Positions 1-9,007 of a stretch of 64,000 nt of DNA are shown here, piece after piece. Numbering within the stretch: the first letter of the stretch is position 1; each line of letters begins with the position of its first letter. Source of the stretch: an uncultured Dyadobacter sp. (GTDB lineage: Bacteria > Bacteroidota > Bacteroidia > Cytophagales > Spirosomataceae); assembly GCF_946482605.1 (NCBI RefSeq), contig NZ_CAMLSE010000003.1, positions 124,001 to 188,000 on the forward strand, written 5' to 3'. The translations under genes and the position numbers were made by a program. Under the pieces are notes generated by a model that searched no databases, was not told the DNA's origin, and worked only from the letters and a program-made list of their open reading frames with translations.

Positions 1-381
1 ATGACCAACCGCATGCCCTGGAAAGAAGGCAGCGACGCCCGGGCCATCTGGAAAGTGTGGGACGCATTCAACATGCAGGGCAGCCGGATGCTCGGTTACT
101 GGACAGAGAACAATCCGGTAACGACGGATCAGCCACAGGTACTGACTACCAGTTATGTGCAAAACAAGCGCGCCCTGGTCTCCATTGCGAGCTGGGCGGC
201 AGGCGATACAAGCTTCCGGCTCCGCATCGACTGGAAAAAATTGGGCATCGATCCGCAGAAAGCGCAAATCGTAGCACCCGAGATGGCCAACTTCCAGCCC
301 GGTGCCGTTTTCGACGCTTCACAGGCGATTCCTGTAACCAAAGGTCACGGATGGCTACTGATTATTTCGGAAAAGCCCTGA
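1..381 (+). CDS. C-terminal end of a glycoside-hydrolase-like protein (DUF6067-type), truncated by window start
   Basis: The reading frame is open from base 1 and ends at 381, so only the last 126 or so residues are visible; the ATG at base 1 is probably an internal methionine. The visible part has the pattern of the C-terminal part of DUF6067/glycoside-hydrolase-domain proteins: an early IWKVWDAF stretch, then MLGYWTENNPV, a beta-rich segment with VSIASWA, and an ending in GHGWLLI. In that family this part is an Ig-like sheet behind a TIM barrel. The gene lies upstream of a SusC/SusD pair in the same direction, which fits a glycan-degrading enzyme of the same locus. The catalytic part is outside the window, so the substrate cannot be named. 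The family name is recalled from pattern, not searched. Confidence 0.6.
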   Translation: MTNRMPWKEGSDARAIWKVWDAFNMQGSRMLGYWTENNPVTTDQPQVLTTSYVQNKRALVSIASWAAGDTSFRLRIDWKKLGIDPQKAQIVAPEMANFQPGAVFDASQAIPVTKGHGWLLIISEKP

Positions 382-463
382 TCAGTAAAATAGCGTTTCA
401 CCATTTTATTTTCCAGTAAAATTTTCTTCCAAACTGGCAAAATGCAGGAATTTTAGTTTTATA

Positions 464-496
464 GTGTGTACGCACACATTTTGTTTTTTACATTTG
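464..496 (+). promoter_or_regulatory. Promoter -7 element with an overlapping inverted repeat, upstream of first susC
   Basis: TACATTTG at 489-496 matches the Bacteroidota -7 consensus TAnnTTTG. Just upstream, GTGTG (464-468) and CACAC (473-477) form perfect 5-bp arms around TACG, where the -33 element would lie; no TTG is present there. The placement suggests a regulator site overlapping the promoter. The regulator is not identifiable from the window. Confidence 0.5.
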
Positions 497-605
497 TTTC
501 AACCTATATTCTATTCAAAATGAGCGCATTTGACGGGGGCTGCCAACGGGCGTCTTTTCCCGTCCGGAAGAGTATTGTATGTTAACCCCAAACCACCAAT
601 TCCCT

Positions 606-3600
606 ATGAAGTTAAAGTCTTTACTGAGTTTCATTCTCGTCACGCTCCTGGCACTCGGAAGCAGCTTCGCGCAGACCGGCGAGCTACGCGTTTCCGGCCG
701 GGTCACCGACGCCAAAGGTGCCGAAATCCCCGGCGCCAACGTGTCGCTGGCGGGCACAACCTCCGGTGTGATCACCGACGCGCAAGGCAAGTTCTCACTC
801 GCGGTACCCGGCAGCCAGTCCGTGCTGCGGGTGTCTTTTATTGGTTATAAAACAGCTGAAATCACGGTCGGCAACCAGACGGTCTTCAACGTGACGCTCG
901 AAGAAGATTCCAAAACCCTCGAACAGCTTGTGGTAGTGGGTTACGGAACGCAAAAGAAAAAGGACCTGACGGGAGCTGTCAGCTCCATTGCCAGTGAAAG
1001 CCTCAACCTCGGCGGAGCCACTTCCAACGTGGCGCAGGCGTTCCAGGGCCGTGCGGCAGGTGTACAGGTAAGCCAGTCGAACTCGGCACCGGGCGGTACC
1101 ACCGTGGTGCGTATCCGCGGCGGTAACTCCATTTCATCCACCAACGAACCTCTTTACGTCGTCGACGGCTTCCCTTCCGAAACCGGCAAGGACATTAACC
1201 CCAACGATATCGAAGACATCCAGATCCTGAAAGATGCGTCGGCAACGGCCATTTACGGGGCGCGCGGTGCCAACGGGGTTGTGATCATCACCACCAAAAG
1301 AGGGAAAGCGGGGAAAGCACAGGTAGTTTTCGACAGCTACTATGGCGTGCAAAAGGTGAGCAGCAGCTATGAAAAAATGACCGGTTTGCAGGCGATGCAG
1401 ATCACCAATGCCAAAAACGCGGAAAAAGGCCTGCCCGCATTGTACACACCTGCCGACCTGGCAAGCGGTATCAATAACGACTGGTTCAAACTGGCTACCC
1501 GCAATGCGAGCGTGCAGAGTTACAGCGTGACCGCCAGCGGTGGCAACGACGATACCCGCGTGGCGCTGTCGCTCAACTATTTCGCGCAGGACGGTGCATT
1601 GAAAAATACCGACTATGATCGCTATTCGGTGCGTCTGAATGCCGACAAGCAATTTGGTAAGCGCTTCAAAATGGGCGCCAATGTGTACGGCGCGCATACT
1701 TTCTCGAAGTTTAAGAACTACGACGGTTCGATTGTTCCCTCCAATGTGATGTACGGCATCCTGTCGGCTTCGCCCGCGGTGCCTTCCTACAATGCCAACG
1801 GCTCGTTTGCCCGCTTCCAGGGACGCGACAACCCATTGGCATGGCTGCTCGCCCCTACCAATGACAAATTCGGCAACAAGGTCAATATCAATGCATTTGC
1901 CGAATACATGATCACCGACGAGCTGACCTTCAAGGTGAATGCCGGTACGGAATACAACGGTTTCAAAGAAGGAACTTACCTTCCCCGCGACCTGGTGGAC
2001 GGCGAAAAAGTAAAGGGCCGCGCGACCGTGAACGACAATGCAGCTTCGCGAAACCTCGTGGAGGGTTATTTTACCTATATCAAAACATTCGGCGACCATT
2101 CCGTGAACGCGGTAGCCGGGGTTTCGACGCAGGATGACAAGACCGAGGAGCATTACTCAGCCGTTCAGAATTTCAGCTCGGATGTGTTTCTTTATAATAA
2201 CCTGGGTGCAGGAACCGAACGCGTAACCTCCACCAGCAATAAGGTGAACACCAAGATCGCCTCGGCTTACGGACGGATCAACTATGGTTTCAAGGACAAA
2301 TACCTGGCAACGTTCACGATCCGGCGCGATGGTTCCTCCCGTTTCGGTGAAAATAACCGTTATGGTTACTTCCCCTCCGGATCGGTGGCATGGCGCATCG
2401 GGGATGAGGAATTTGTGAAAAGCCTCGACCTGTTCTCCGACCTGAAAATACGTGCAAGCTACGGTGTTACCGGTAACGACCGCATCGGGGACTACGCTTA
2501 CATGACGACCTTCTCGCCTGTGAACCTGACCCTGGATGGCAACAATTCTTATGGCGGCGTGGCAGCGACCCGTTTGCCCAACCCCGACCTGAAATGGGAG
2601 AGCACAGGGCAGCTTGACATCGGTGTGGACATGGCTTTCCTTGGCGGGCGCATTTCAGCCACATTCGATTACTATCGCAAGAAAACCAATGACCTCCTGA
2701 TGAACATCCCGATTGGCGACTGGCAGGGTTTCAGCAGCCAGATCGTGAATGCAGGCGCCATCCAGAACAACGGTCTCGAACTGTCTGTCAATACCCAGAA
2801 TATCAGCAAAGGGAGTTTCCGCTGGAAAACGGCATTCAACATCGCTTACAACAAACAGAAGATCCTCGACCTGGGCGGCCGTCCCTACATCATCACCACC
2901 ACCGCCAATCCTTACGGTGGGCGCGCGGTGGATTTCACCAAACTGGAACCGGGCCGCGAGCTCAGCAGCTTTTACGGCTATGTGTATGACGGTGTGATCA
3001 AAACCGGTGAAACCTATGCGCCTCAGCCCGGCGCTCCTGCGGGAAGTCCGAAATATGCGGACGTCAATGGCGATAATGTGATCAACGCGAATGACCGCAC
3101 CTACCTCGGCCACGCCAATCCGCATTACACGTTTGGTATCGGCAACGAGTTCAGATACAAGAACTTCGACCTGAATATTTTCATGCAGGGCGCATTGGAT
3201 TACAGCTTGTACAATGCCAATGCGCTGATCCTGGAATCGGGTTTCGGCACATCGGCCCTGAACCGCTGGACGACTGCCAACCAGAACACCGACATTCCGC
3301 AGGATGGCTACGCGACCACTTCCTATGGCGGCTATATCAACTCCCGTTTTGTGGAAGATGCTTCCTACCTGCGCTGCAAAATGATCACACTGGGTTATGA
3401 CCTGCCACTCGGACAGGCCAGCAAGGTGAGAGTGAAACTTTACGGAACCGTTCAGAACCTATTCACGATCACCGGCTACACCGGTACCGATCCCGAAGTG
3501 AATACCAAGGCGGCCAACACAGGCACCTCCGCAAGCAGCATTAACCTGGCGTCGGGTCTCGACTATACCGCATTCCCGTCGTACCGTTCCTATACCCTTG

Positions 3601-3620
3601 GCTTAAAAATTAATTTCTAA
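606..3620 (+). CDS. SusC/RagA-family TonB-linked outer-membrane transporter
   Basis: An outer-membrane TonB-dependent channel that takes up oligosaccharides or similar ligands with its SusD partner. The start at 606 is preferred to the ATG at 579 because it begins directly with a signal peptide (MKLKSLLSFIL...SSFAQ). The mature protein opens with a carboxypeptidase-like regulatory domain (VSGRVTDAKGAEIPGANV, GYKTAEI), then a TonB-box-like VVVGYGTQKKKDLTGAVSSI and a plug with LYVVDGFP, DIEDIQILKDASATAIYGARGANGV, followed by a long beta-barrel ending in an aromatic LKINF. At 1004 residues it is normal for the family, and it lacks an STN domain, so it is unlikely to signal to an anti-sigma factor. 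susD follows 10 bp after the stop. The ligand is unknown. Confidence 0.95.
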   Translation: MKLKSLLSFILVTLLALGSSFAQTGELRVSGRVTDAKGAEIPGANVSLAGTTSGVITDAQGKFSLAVPGSQSVLRVSFIGYKTAEITVGNQTVFNVTLEEDSKTLEQLVVVGYGTQKKKDLTGAVSSIASESLNLGGATSNVAQAFQGRAAGVQVSQSNSAPGGTTVVRIRGGNSISSTNEPLYVVDGFPSETGKDINPNDIEDIQILKDASATAIYGARGANGVVIITTKRGKAGKAQVVFDSYYGVQKVSSSYEKMTGLQAMQITNAKNAEKGLPALYTPADLASGINNDWFKLATRNASVQSYSVTASGGNDDTRVALSLNYFAQDGALKNTDYDRYSVRLNADKQFGKRFKMGANVYGAHTFSKFKNYDGSIVPSNVMYGILSASPAVPSYNANGSFARFQGRDNPLAWLLAPTNDKFGNKVNINAFAEYMITDELTFKVNAGTEYNGFKEGTYLPRDLVDGEKVKGRATVNDNAASRNLVEGYFTYIKTFGDHSVNAVAGVSTQDDKTEEHYSAVQNFSSDVFLYNNLGAGTERVTSTSNKVNTKIASAYGRINYGFKDKYLATFTIRRDGSSRFGENNRYGYFPSGSVAWRIGDEEFVKSLDLFSDLKIRASYGVTGNDRIGDYAYMTTFSPVNLTLDGNNSYGGVAATRLPNPDLKWESTGQLDIGVDMAFLGGRISATFDYYRKKTNDLLMNIPIGDWQGFSSQIVNAGAIQNNGLELSVNTQNISKGSFRWKTAFNIAYNKQKILDLGGRPYIITTTANPYGGRAVDFTKLEPGRELSSFYGYVYDGVIKTGETYAPQPGAPAGSPKYADVNGDNVINANDRTYLGHANPHYTFGIGNEFRYKNFDLNIFMQGALDYSLYNANALILESGFGTSALNRWTTANQNTDIPQDGYATTSYGGYINSRFVEDASYLRCKMITLGYDLPLGQASKVRVKLYGTVQNLFTITGYTGTDPEVNTKAANTGTSASSINLASGLDYTAFPSYRSYTLGLKINF

Positions 3621-3630
3621 CAGCATCAAA

Positions 3631-5157
3631 ATGAAATACATATCAATTCTGTCACTGGTGGTGTTATTCATGACGGTTTCCTGTGAAAGCCTGATCGAAC
3701 CGAAAGTTTACAGCATCCTGACCGACGCCAATGCATTCCAGTCGAAGGACGATGCCATCGCAGCCGTAAATGCCGCCTATTCCAGGCTCAAACAACCCAG
3801 CGGAAGCAACGATTCGTGGATGTACTACGCGGGTTTCCAGGTAACGATCACCGACCTCACCACCGACGCCGGCCACGCCAAATCGGGCGGCGACGTGGGA
3901 CTGATGTCCGACTGCAACTGGGGACCGGCCAATACCTACCTTGCCTATGCGTGGCAACATCAGTTCAAACTGGTTTCGGATGTCAACAATGCGCTTTATT
4001 ATATTCCAAAGATCAGCGCATTGACCGACGAAGAGGAAACGCAATTTCTGGGAGAACTGAAATTCCTCCGTTCACTGGGCTACTATGACCTCACCAACGC
4101 ATTCGGCGCAGTGCCCCTGATGACCGAGGATTCGGTAGCCAAAAACATCCAGAGCCCCGATTACGAAGCCAAAACGCCCGTAACTGAGGTTGCGGAGATC
4201 AATGCGAAGATTATCAGCGATCTGGAATATGCTGCCCAAAACCTGCCGCTCAACTACACCAGCAGCAAGATCTACAAAACCAACGACGTGGGCCGGGCCA
4301 CCAAAGGCTCTGCGCTGGCGTTGCTTTGCAAGCTCTACATGCGTGAGAAGAACTGGCAGAAAGTGGTGGAAGTGAGCCAGCAGATCAGCGATCTGAAACA
4401 ATACCAGCTTTACCCGTCCTATTCCGGCCTTTTTGCGGAAAGCAACAAATGGTGCTCCGAGAACATTTTCAGTGCATTGTCCAACAATCTGGTCGACGCG
4501 ACGGAAATGATGAACCACTTCGGCCCGATCAACCACACCGAGGTAACCGATCGCTGGCAGTATTTCGGAATTCCCTGGCGGTTCTGGAATACCTTTGCAA
4601 AAAATGACGAGCGACGTGAAATGTTCTTCTACGACTACATCGGCACCGACGGCCTGCGTTATGTGCAGCCGCCAGCCGGGGCTGTGAACCCTCCCGCCGG
4701 CTACTATTACCTACCGGACGTAGCGAGCAAGAAATACGCCGATCCGAAGGGCTCCACCACCTACCTCGACGGCCACGTGTTCCCGATCATCCGCTATGCC
4801 GATATCCTGCTGTCCCGCGCGGAGGCATTGAACGAGCTCAACGGCCCGAATGCGGAGAGTATCCAGCTGATCAACCAGGTGAAAGGGCGCTCCAAAGCCA
4901 CTTTGCTGGGCGCAGCGGGCACATTCACCAAAGATGCCCTGCGTAACGCGATCCTCGAAGAACGCGGCTGGGAGTTCTTCTTTGAATGCAAACGTCGCGA
5001 AGATCTGATGCGGATGGACAAATACCAGACTGTCGTGAACACCTACCTGAGCGCCATCGGCAAAACCCCGCGAATCGATATCAGCAAGCACAAATATTTC
5101 CCGTACCCGCAGGCACAAGTCGACATTAATCCTAACCTTTCGAATACCGGCCGATAA
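3631..5157 (+). CDS. SusD/RagB-family nutrient-binding lipoprotein
   Basis: Surface lipoprotein that caps the preceding SusC channel and binds its ligand. The N-terminus is a lipoprotein signal with Cys18 (FMTVSCES). The helical TPR-like core shows SusD hallmarks: a FLGELKFLRSLGYYDLTNAFGAVPL segment, RATKGSALALLCKLYMRE, PIIRYADILLSRAEALNEL and an ILEERGWEFFFECKRREDLMR region, ending FPYPQAQVDINPNLSNTGR. At 508 residues it is of usual length. It lies 10 bp after susC and is followed by a strong hairpin, so the pair appears to end a transcript. The binding specificity cannot be read from the sequence. Confidence 0.93.
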   Translation: MKYISILSLVVLFMTVSCESLIEPKVYSILTDANAFQSKDDAIAAVNAAYSRLKQPSGSNDSWMYYAGFQVTITDLTTDAGHAKSGGDVGLMSDCNWGPANTYLAYAWQHQFKLVSDVNNALYYIPKISALTDEEETQFLGELKFLRSLGYYDLTNAFGAVPLMTEDSVAKNIQSPDYEAKTPVTEVAEINAKIISDLEYAAQNLPLNYTSSKIYKTNDVGRATKGSALALLCKLYMREKNWQKVVEVSQQISDLKQYQLYPSYSGLFAESNKWCSENIFSALSNNLVDATEMMNHFGPINHTEVTDRWQYFGIPWRFWNTFAKNDERREMFFYDYIGTDGLRYVQPPAGAVNPPAGYYYLPDVASKKYADPKGSTTYLDGHVFPIIRYADILLSRAEALNELNGPNAESIQLINQVKGRSKATLLGAAGTFTKDALRNAILEERGWEFFFECKRREDLMRMDKYQTVVNTYLSAIGKTPRIDISKHKYFPYPQAQVDINPNLSNTGR

Positions 5158-5177
5158 CCGCCGGGCAATCATGCAGA

Positions 5178-5207
5178 CAGGCAATGCGCGTTCCCGTGCG
5201 TTGCCTG
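5178..5207 (+). terminator. Hairpin after first susCD pair
   Basis: A 13-bp stem (two G-T pairs) with a TTCC loop lies 20 bp after the susD stop and before the next start at 5272. There is no long T-run after it, so it could be a terminator or an mRNA-stabilising 3' hairpin. Confidence 0.55.
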
Positions 5208-5271
5208 CTGCCATTTCGGGACCGCACGCCGGTTTTAAATTATATTTACAAAAACAACCAGTCAGTGCCTT

Positions 5272-6669
5272 ATGCAACGCTTCCTCCTCTCCATTGCGAT
5301 TCTGATAACCGGCCTGGTCCTTTTCGGCTGTAATGGCACGGGCATTGAAACGATCAGCCTCAGCGCTCCCGGCAGGAACACGCTGAAAGTGAGAATGGAT
5401 GTTAAAACAACGGGCGACTGCGCGGTCCGCATTGAATACTGGCAGAAAGGCGATTCGCTGCACAAGTATTCCACCCCGGCAACGCCGGTCGGTACCGACC
5501 ACGCATTGGTATTGACCAACCTCCGCCCGAAATCGGCATACCTCTACCATATCATATCCTCCGGCAGCGGCAAGGAAACCACCAGCAAAATCTATGATTT
5601 CCGGACCTCGGGCTACCCCATGTGGATCCAGGACTTTTTCCAGACCATCGCACCCGATTCCACGGTCATACCCGGTGCATTCAAAAACGGTTTCGTACTG
5701 TTCTCCCGCCGCGAAACGCCCGGCATTATCTTCCTGCTCGATCATAAGGGCGACATCCGGTGGTACCACCAGGTGAATGGGACCGGGTTTAAAACCACAC
5801 ATTTCACACGCAACAAAACCATCCTGTCCATTCTCGGGACAGACGAATACCCGACCAGCTACGGGAACGAGATTCTGGAAGTATCGCTCACCGGCGACAC
5901 ATTGCTCCATTTAAAAAAGGGTGAGGCGGATTTTAAAGAGACCATCCACCACGAGATCATCCTGAACGACAAAAACCAGGTCGTGACGCTGAATGTACAG
6001 ACCAGGATCATGGACCTCAGCGCCGTGGGCGGCAACAAGCAGGACACCGTGAAAAGTGACGGCATTCTGGTGCTCGACCACAAGGGCAAAAAAGTATGGG
6101 GCTGGTCGGTCTTCGATGCGCTCGACCCATTGAAAGACCCCAAAATCCTGGCAGAGAAAAAGGACTGGATGCATGCCAACAGCGTCAGTTTCGACCGGGA
6201 CGGCAATTACCTGATGTCATTCTACAACAATGGCCAGATCTGGAAGATCGACTCCAAAACCGGGAAGGTGATCTGGAAATTTGGCCGGAACGGGGATTTC
6301 AAAATGCCAGCCGACGGCATATTCGATCAGGGACATGCCGTCCACCGCAATGTGGAAGGCGATCTGATGCTGTTTGACAATGGTACCAGCAAGCAAACCA
6401 CCCGCACGCTCACATTCGGTCTCGATGAAAAGAATAAAACCTCGGAATTGAAACACCATATTACATTACCTGCGGAATTTTACACCGCACGCATGGGCAG
6501 CGCTTACCTGGTGGGGCGGGATGCGGTGCTGCATTGCAGTTCCAAGACGAACAGCATTGTGCTCACCAACCTCGACGGTCGTTTCCTCTGGGCACTCAAA
6601 AGCAGGATCATGCCCTACCGTGCCGAGTTCGTGCCGCAAAAGCTGGTGGCCCCTTATCTCGTTAACTGA
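5272..6669 (+). CDS. Arylsulfate sulfotransferase (ASST-like) lipoprotein
   Basis: ASST enzymes move a sulfate group from one phenolic sulfate ester to another phenol without PAPS, using an active-site histidine in a six-bladed propeller in the periplasm. The protein has a lipoprotein signal with Cys20 (LVLFGC), an N-terminal Ig-like region to about residue 105, then the propeller. Family features visible are HHEIILNDKNQVVTL, DWMHANSVSFDRDGNYLMSFYNNGQIWKID, VIWKFG and a later GHAVHR, which supply candidate catalytic histidines; which is catalytic needs an alignment. It is followed 6 bp later by a CHR-family transporter and then a PAPS-type sulfotransferase and APS kinase, so sulfate transfer is the theme of the operon. 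No dedicated DsbA/DsbB-type partner genes, as known in enterobacteria, are nearby. Confidence 0.85.
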   Translation: MQRFLLSIAILITGLVLFGCNGTGIETISLSAPGRNTLKVRMDVKTTGDCAVRIEYWQKGDSLHKYSTPATPVGTDHALVLTNLRPKSAYLYHIISSGSGKETTSKIYDFRTSGYPMWIQDFFQTIAPDSTVIPGAFKNGFVLFSRRETPGIIFLLDHKGDIRWYHQVNGTGFKTTHFTRNKTILSILGTDEYPTSYGNEILEVSLTGDTLLHLKKGEADFKETIHHEIILNDKNQVVTLNVQTRIMDLSAVGGNKQDTVKSDGILVLDHKGKKVWGWSVFDALDPLKDPKILAEKKDWMHANSVSFDRDGNYLMSFYNNGQIWKIDSKTGKVIWKFGRNGDFKMPADGIFDQGHAVHRNVEGDLMLFDNGTSKQTTRTLTFGLDEKNKTSELKHHITLPAEFYTARMGSAYLVGRDAVLHCSSKTNSIVLTNLDGRFLWALKSRIMPYRAEFVPQKLVAPYLVN

Positions 6670-6675
6670 CGCGCT

Positions 6676-7854
6676 ATGCAATCTGTCCCGGTCTATCTTT
6701 TTCTTACCTTCCTCAAAATCGGCAGCACCTCCTGGGGCGGTTTCATGGTCCTGATTTCCATGATCCAGAAAAAGGTAGTTGAAAAAGACCAGAAGCTGGA
6801 CAATGCGACCGTGCTCGAAGGCATTTCCCTCGCCTCGGTACTGCCGGGGCCGATGGCCGTGAATGTGGTATCGTTTGTGGGCTATCAGCTGGGTGGCTGG
6901 AAAGGGGCGCTCACGAGTGTCGTAGCGGTGCTCCTGCCCTCTTTTGCATTAATGCTTATCCTTTCGCATATCTATTTCCAATATGGCGACATGCCCGCGA
7001 TGAGCCATTTTTTCGCCGGAATGCTGCCGGCGGTGGCGGCCATCATCCTCAGCGTGGCGATCGGGATGGGGCAAAAAAATATCACGGATATCTCTCAATT
7101 GCTGATCGCAGTCATCGCAGCGGTAGTCGTTTTTGTTTCCAGATCCTATCTCACCACTTTGGCGGTCCTGCTCGCGAGCGGGATGGCTGGTTATTTGGTT
7201 TATTACAAAAAAACGCTTTCAACGAATGCGGTACCAGAACCTGCGGCGTGTGGGACATTCAGGTTCCCCTATGTTGCGCTGTTGATCCTGCTGCCCCTGG
7301 CCGCGCTGCTGGTCTGGCCCGGAGACAATGCGGTCATCAAGCTGCACCGGACCATTCTGCTGACATTCTCCGGCATGAGCCTGACCCAGTTTGGCGGAGG
7401 GTACGTAATCATTCCAGCCATGCAAAAGGTCGTAGTCGACGGACATCACTGGCTTTCCGCCCAGGCATTTGCCGACGCGATCGCGATGGGACAGATCACC
7501 CCGGGGCCTATTTTCATCAGTGCGACCTTTATCGGCTACAAGCTGGCGGGTTTCTGGGGCGCATTGAATGCGACGATCGCGATTTTCGCACCCACGGCCA
7601 TTCTCACCGTCCTCTGCGCCCGCTTCTTCGACAGGATCAGCCGATCCGGCCTAGTGAAGGCGGTGTTCCGGGCATTGAGGCCGGCCATTATCGGCATGAT
7701 CGTTTCGGCCAGCGTCTCCATTTTGTGGGGCAATGGCCTATCATTTTTTTCAATCGGCATATTCGCAACGGCGCTTGGTGCGACGATGTATTTCAAAACC
7801 GACCCGGCGCTGGTGGTACCGGCGGCCGGCATTCTTGGACTGCTTATTCTTTAA
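6676..7854 (+). CDS. chrA: CHR-family (chromate/anion) transporter, two-domain form
   Basis: Inner-membrane transporter of the CHR superfamily; characterised members export chromate, a sulfate analogue. It has two homologous halves: residues about 1-185 with KIGSTSWGGFMVLISMIQKKVV and LASVLPGPMAVNVVSFVGYQLGGWKGAL, and residues about 210-392 with SGMSLTQFGGGYVIIPAMQKVVV and IAMGQITPGPIFISATFIGYKLAGFWGAL. Both halves keep the PGP motif. It starts 6 bp after the ASST gene and ends 3 bp before a sulfotransferase gene, so it is probably co-transcribed with them. That setting suggests a role with sulfate or a sulfated product rather than, or in addition to, chromate resistance; this is inference. 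The symbol reflects family only. Confidence 0.85.
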   Translation: MQSVPVYLFLTFLKIGSTSWGGFMVLISMIQKKVVEKDQKLDNATVLEGISLASVLPGPMAVNVVSFVGYQLGGWKGALTSVVAVLLPSFALMLILSHIYFQYGDMPAMSHFFAGMLPAVAAIILSVAIGMGQKNITDISQLLIAVIAAVVVFVSRSYLTTLAVLLASGMAGYLVYYKKTLSTNAVPEPAACGTFRFPYVALLILLPLAALLVWPGDNAVIKLHRTILLTFSGMSLTQFGGGYVIIPAMQKVVVDGHHWLSAQAFADAIAMGQITPGPIFISATFIGYKLAGFWGALNATIAIFAPTAILTVLCARFFDRISRSGLVKAVFRALRPAIIGMIVSASVSILWGNGLSFFSIGIFATALGATMYFKTDPALVVPAAGILGLLIL

Positions 7855-7857
7855 CCC

Positions 7858-8886
7858 ATGACATTCACACCTGTTCAAATCATCGGCACCCAGCGCAGCG
7901 GCTCCAACCTGCTACGGCTCATGCTCAACCAGCTTCCGGAAGTGTCGGCACCGCACCCACCGCACATACTCGAAAGGCTGATGCCGCTGCTGCCCGCGTA
8001 CGGCAACCTGGCTATCGGTTCCAACTTTGAAAAGCTGATCGACGACGTGTGCATGCTGGTAGAAACCAATCCGGTTCCCTGGACCGGCCTTACCCTCGAC
8101 AGGGAAGCGATCCGTGCCCGGTGCGAAGCCCCGACCCTGCCGGAGATCGCGCGGGTGGTGTACGAACTGAAAGCCGAGGCCGATCGGGCGCATATCTGGA
8201 CCTGCAAGAGCATGGCCAACATCCATTATGCCGTTGAACTGGAAAAATACAGCACGCCTCCCCGCTACATTCACCTCTTCCGCGACGGGCGCGACGTCGC
8301 ACTTTCTTTCAAAAAAGCCATTGTGGGTGAAAAACACAGCTACCACCTGGCGCATCAATGGAAAAAAGAGCAGGACGCTTCCATCGCATTGTTTGAGGAA
8401 CTGGGCCCCGGCCGGGTGATCCGGGTAAGGTATGAGGATTTACTCCAAAACCCTGAAAACGAACTGAAACGGATCTGCGCATTCATCGGTGCCGCCTATT
8501 CGGACACGGCCCTGGCCTATCACCAGTCCGCCGAATCCCGCGAAACGGCCGGCTCGGGGCTGATGTGGCAGAACGTGGTGAAGCCCGTTTTGAAGGATAA
8601 TCACCGCAAATTTCTGGCGGAAATGTCCGAATCCGACATTCGCATCTTCGAGCGCATTGCAGGAGATACGCTCATCGGCCTGGACTATGAACTGGTATTT
8701 GAACAAAACAGCGAGCCTTTTTCGACCGAAGAAATCGCAGCATTTTCTCAGATCAATCAGGACTTAAAAAAAGAATTCAGGAGCAAACTAAGGCCCGAGG
8801 ATCTCGAAAAAAGGCGTCCGCAGGAAGAACTTCTGCAAGCGATCAAAGGCAGAATGCCTTTTGAAAAAACAGCTACCCTGCATTAA
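7858..8886 (+). CDS. PAPS-dependent sulfotransferase family protein
   Basis: Cytoplasmic enzyme expected to move sulfate from PAPS to a hydroxyl or amine of a carbohydrate, lipid or protein. The 5'-phosphosulfate loop is seen as TQRSGSNLLR at residues 11-20, and the 3'-phosphate binding region as RYIHLFRDGRDVALSF at about 135-150. A RVIRVRYEDLLQNPENELKRICAFIG stretch is typical of the family. There is no signal peptide. The gene begins 3 bp after the chrA-like gene. A PAPS supply gene (APS kinase) follows about 105 bp downstream. The acceptor cannot be deduced. Confidence 0.85.
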   Translation: MTFTPVQIIGTQRSGSNLLRLMLNQLPEVSAPHPPHILERLMPLLPAYGNLAIGSNFEKLIDDVCMLVETNPVPWTGLTLDREAIRARCEAPTLPEIARVVYELKAEADRAHIWTCKSMANIHYAVELEKYSTPPRYIHLFRDGRDVALSFKKAIVGEKHSYHLAHQWKKEQDASIALFEELGPGRVIRVRYEDLLQNPENELKRICAFIGAAYSDTALAYHQSAESRETAGSGLMWQNVVKPVLKDNHRKFLAEMSESDIRIFERIAGDTLIGLDYELVFEQNSEPFSTEEIAAFSQINQDLKKEFRSKLRPEDLEKRRPQEELLQAIKGRMPFEKTATLH

Positions 8887-8890
8887 ATCT

Positions 8891-9007
8891 ATGGAAATCG
8901 ACATCAACCTGCTGACAGCAATGGCCCGGGAGGCCGGCAATGCGATATCGTTTTTGTACAATAAGGAATCATTGCTGAACGGAAGCTTTTTATGCCTTTA
9001 CCAATAA
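8891..9007 (+). pseudogene. Short cysQ-like 5' remnant (3'(2'),5'-bisphosphate nucleotidase fragment)
   Basis: A 38-codon reading frame starts 5 bases after the sulfotransferase stop. Its first 28 or so residues (INLLTAMAREAGNAISFLY) match the usual N-terminal helix of CysQ/inositol-monophosphatase proteins, then the frame runs into unrelated residues and stops at 9005-9007, inside the start of cysC. In Bacteroidota cysQ is commonly found upstream of cysC. The simplest reading is a cysQ gene that lost nearly all of its body by deletion. The resemblance is short, so a chance match or a small real peptide cannot be excluded. Confidence 0.5.

Noticed and set aside
1134..2153. 339-codon open frame on the minus strand inside the first susC
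   Set aside because: It lies antisense to a fully supported SusC gene, has no family pattern, and is explained by the codon bias of the sense gene. Similar antisense frames at 10496-11863, 15074-16540, 16706-18175, 31330-32442 and 47326-48969 were rejected for the same reason.
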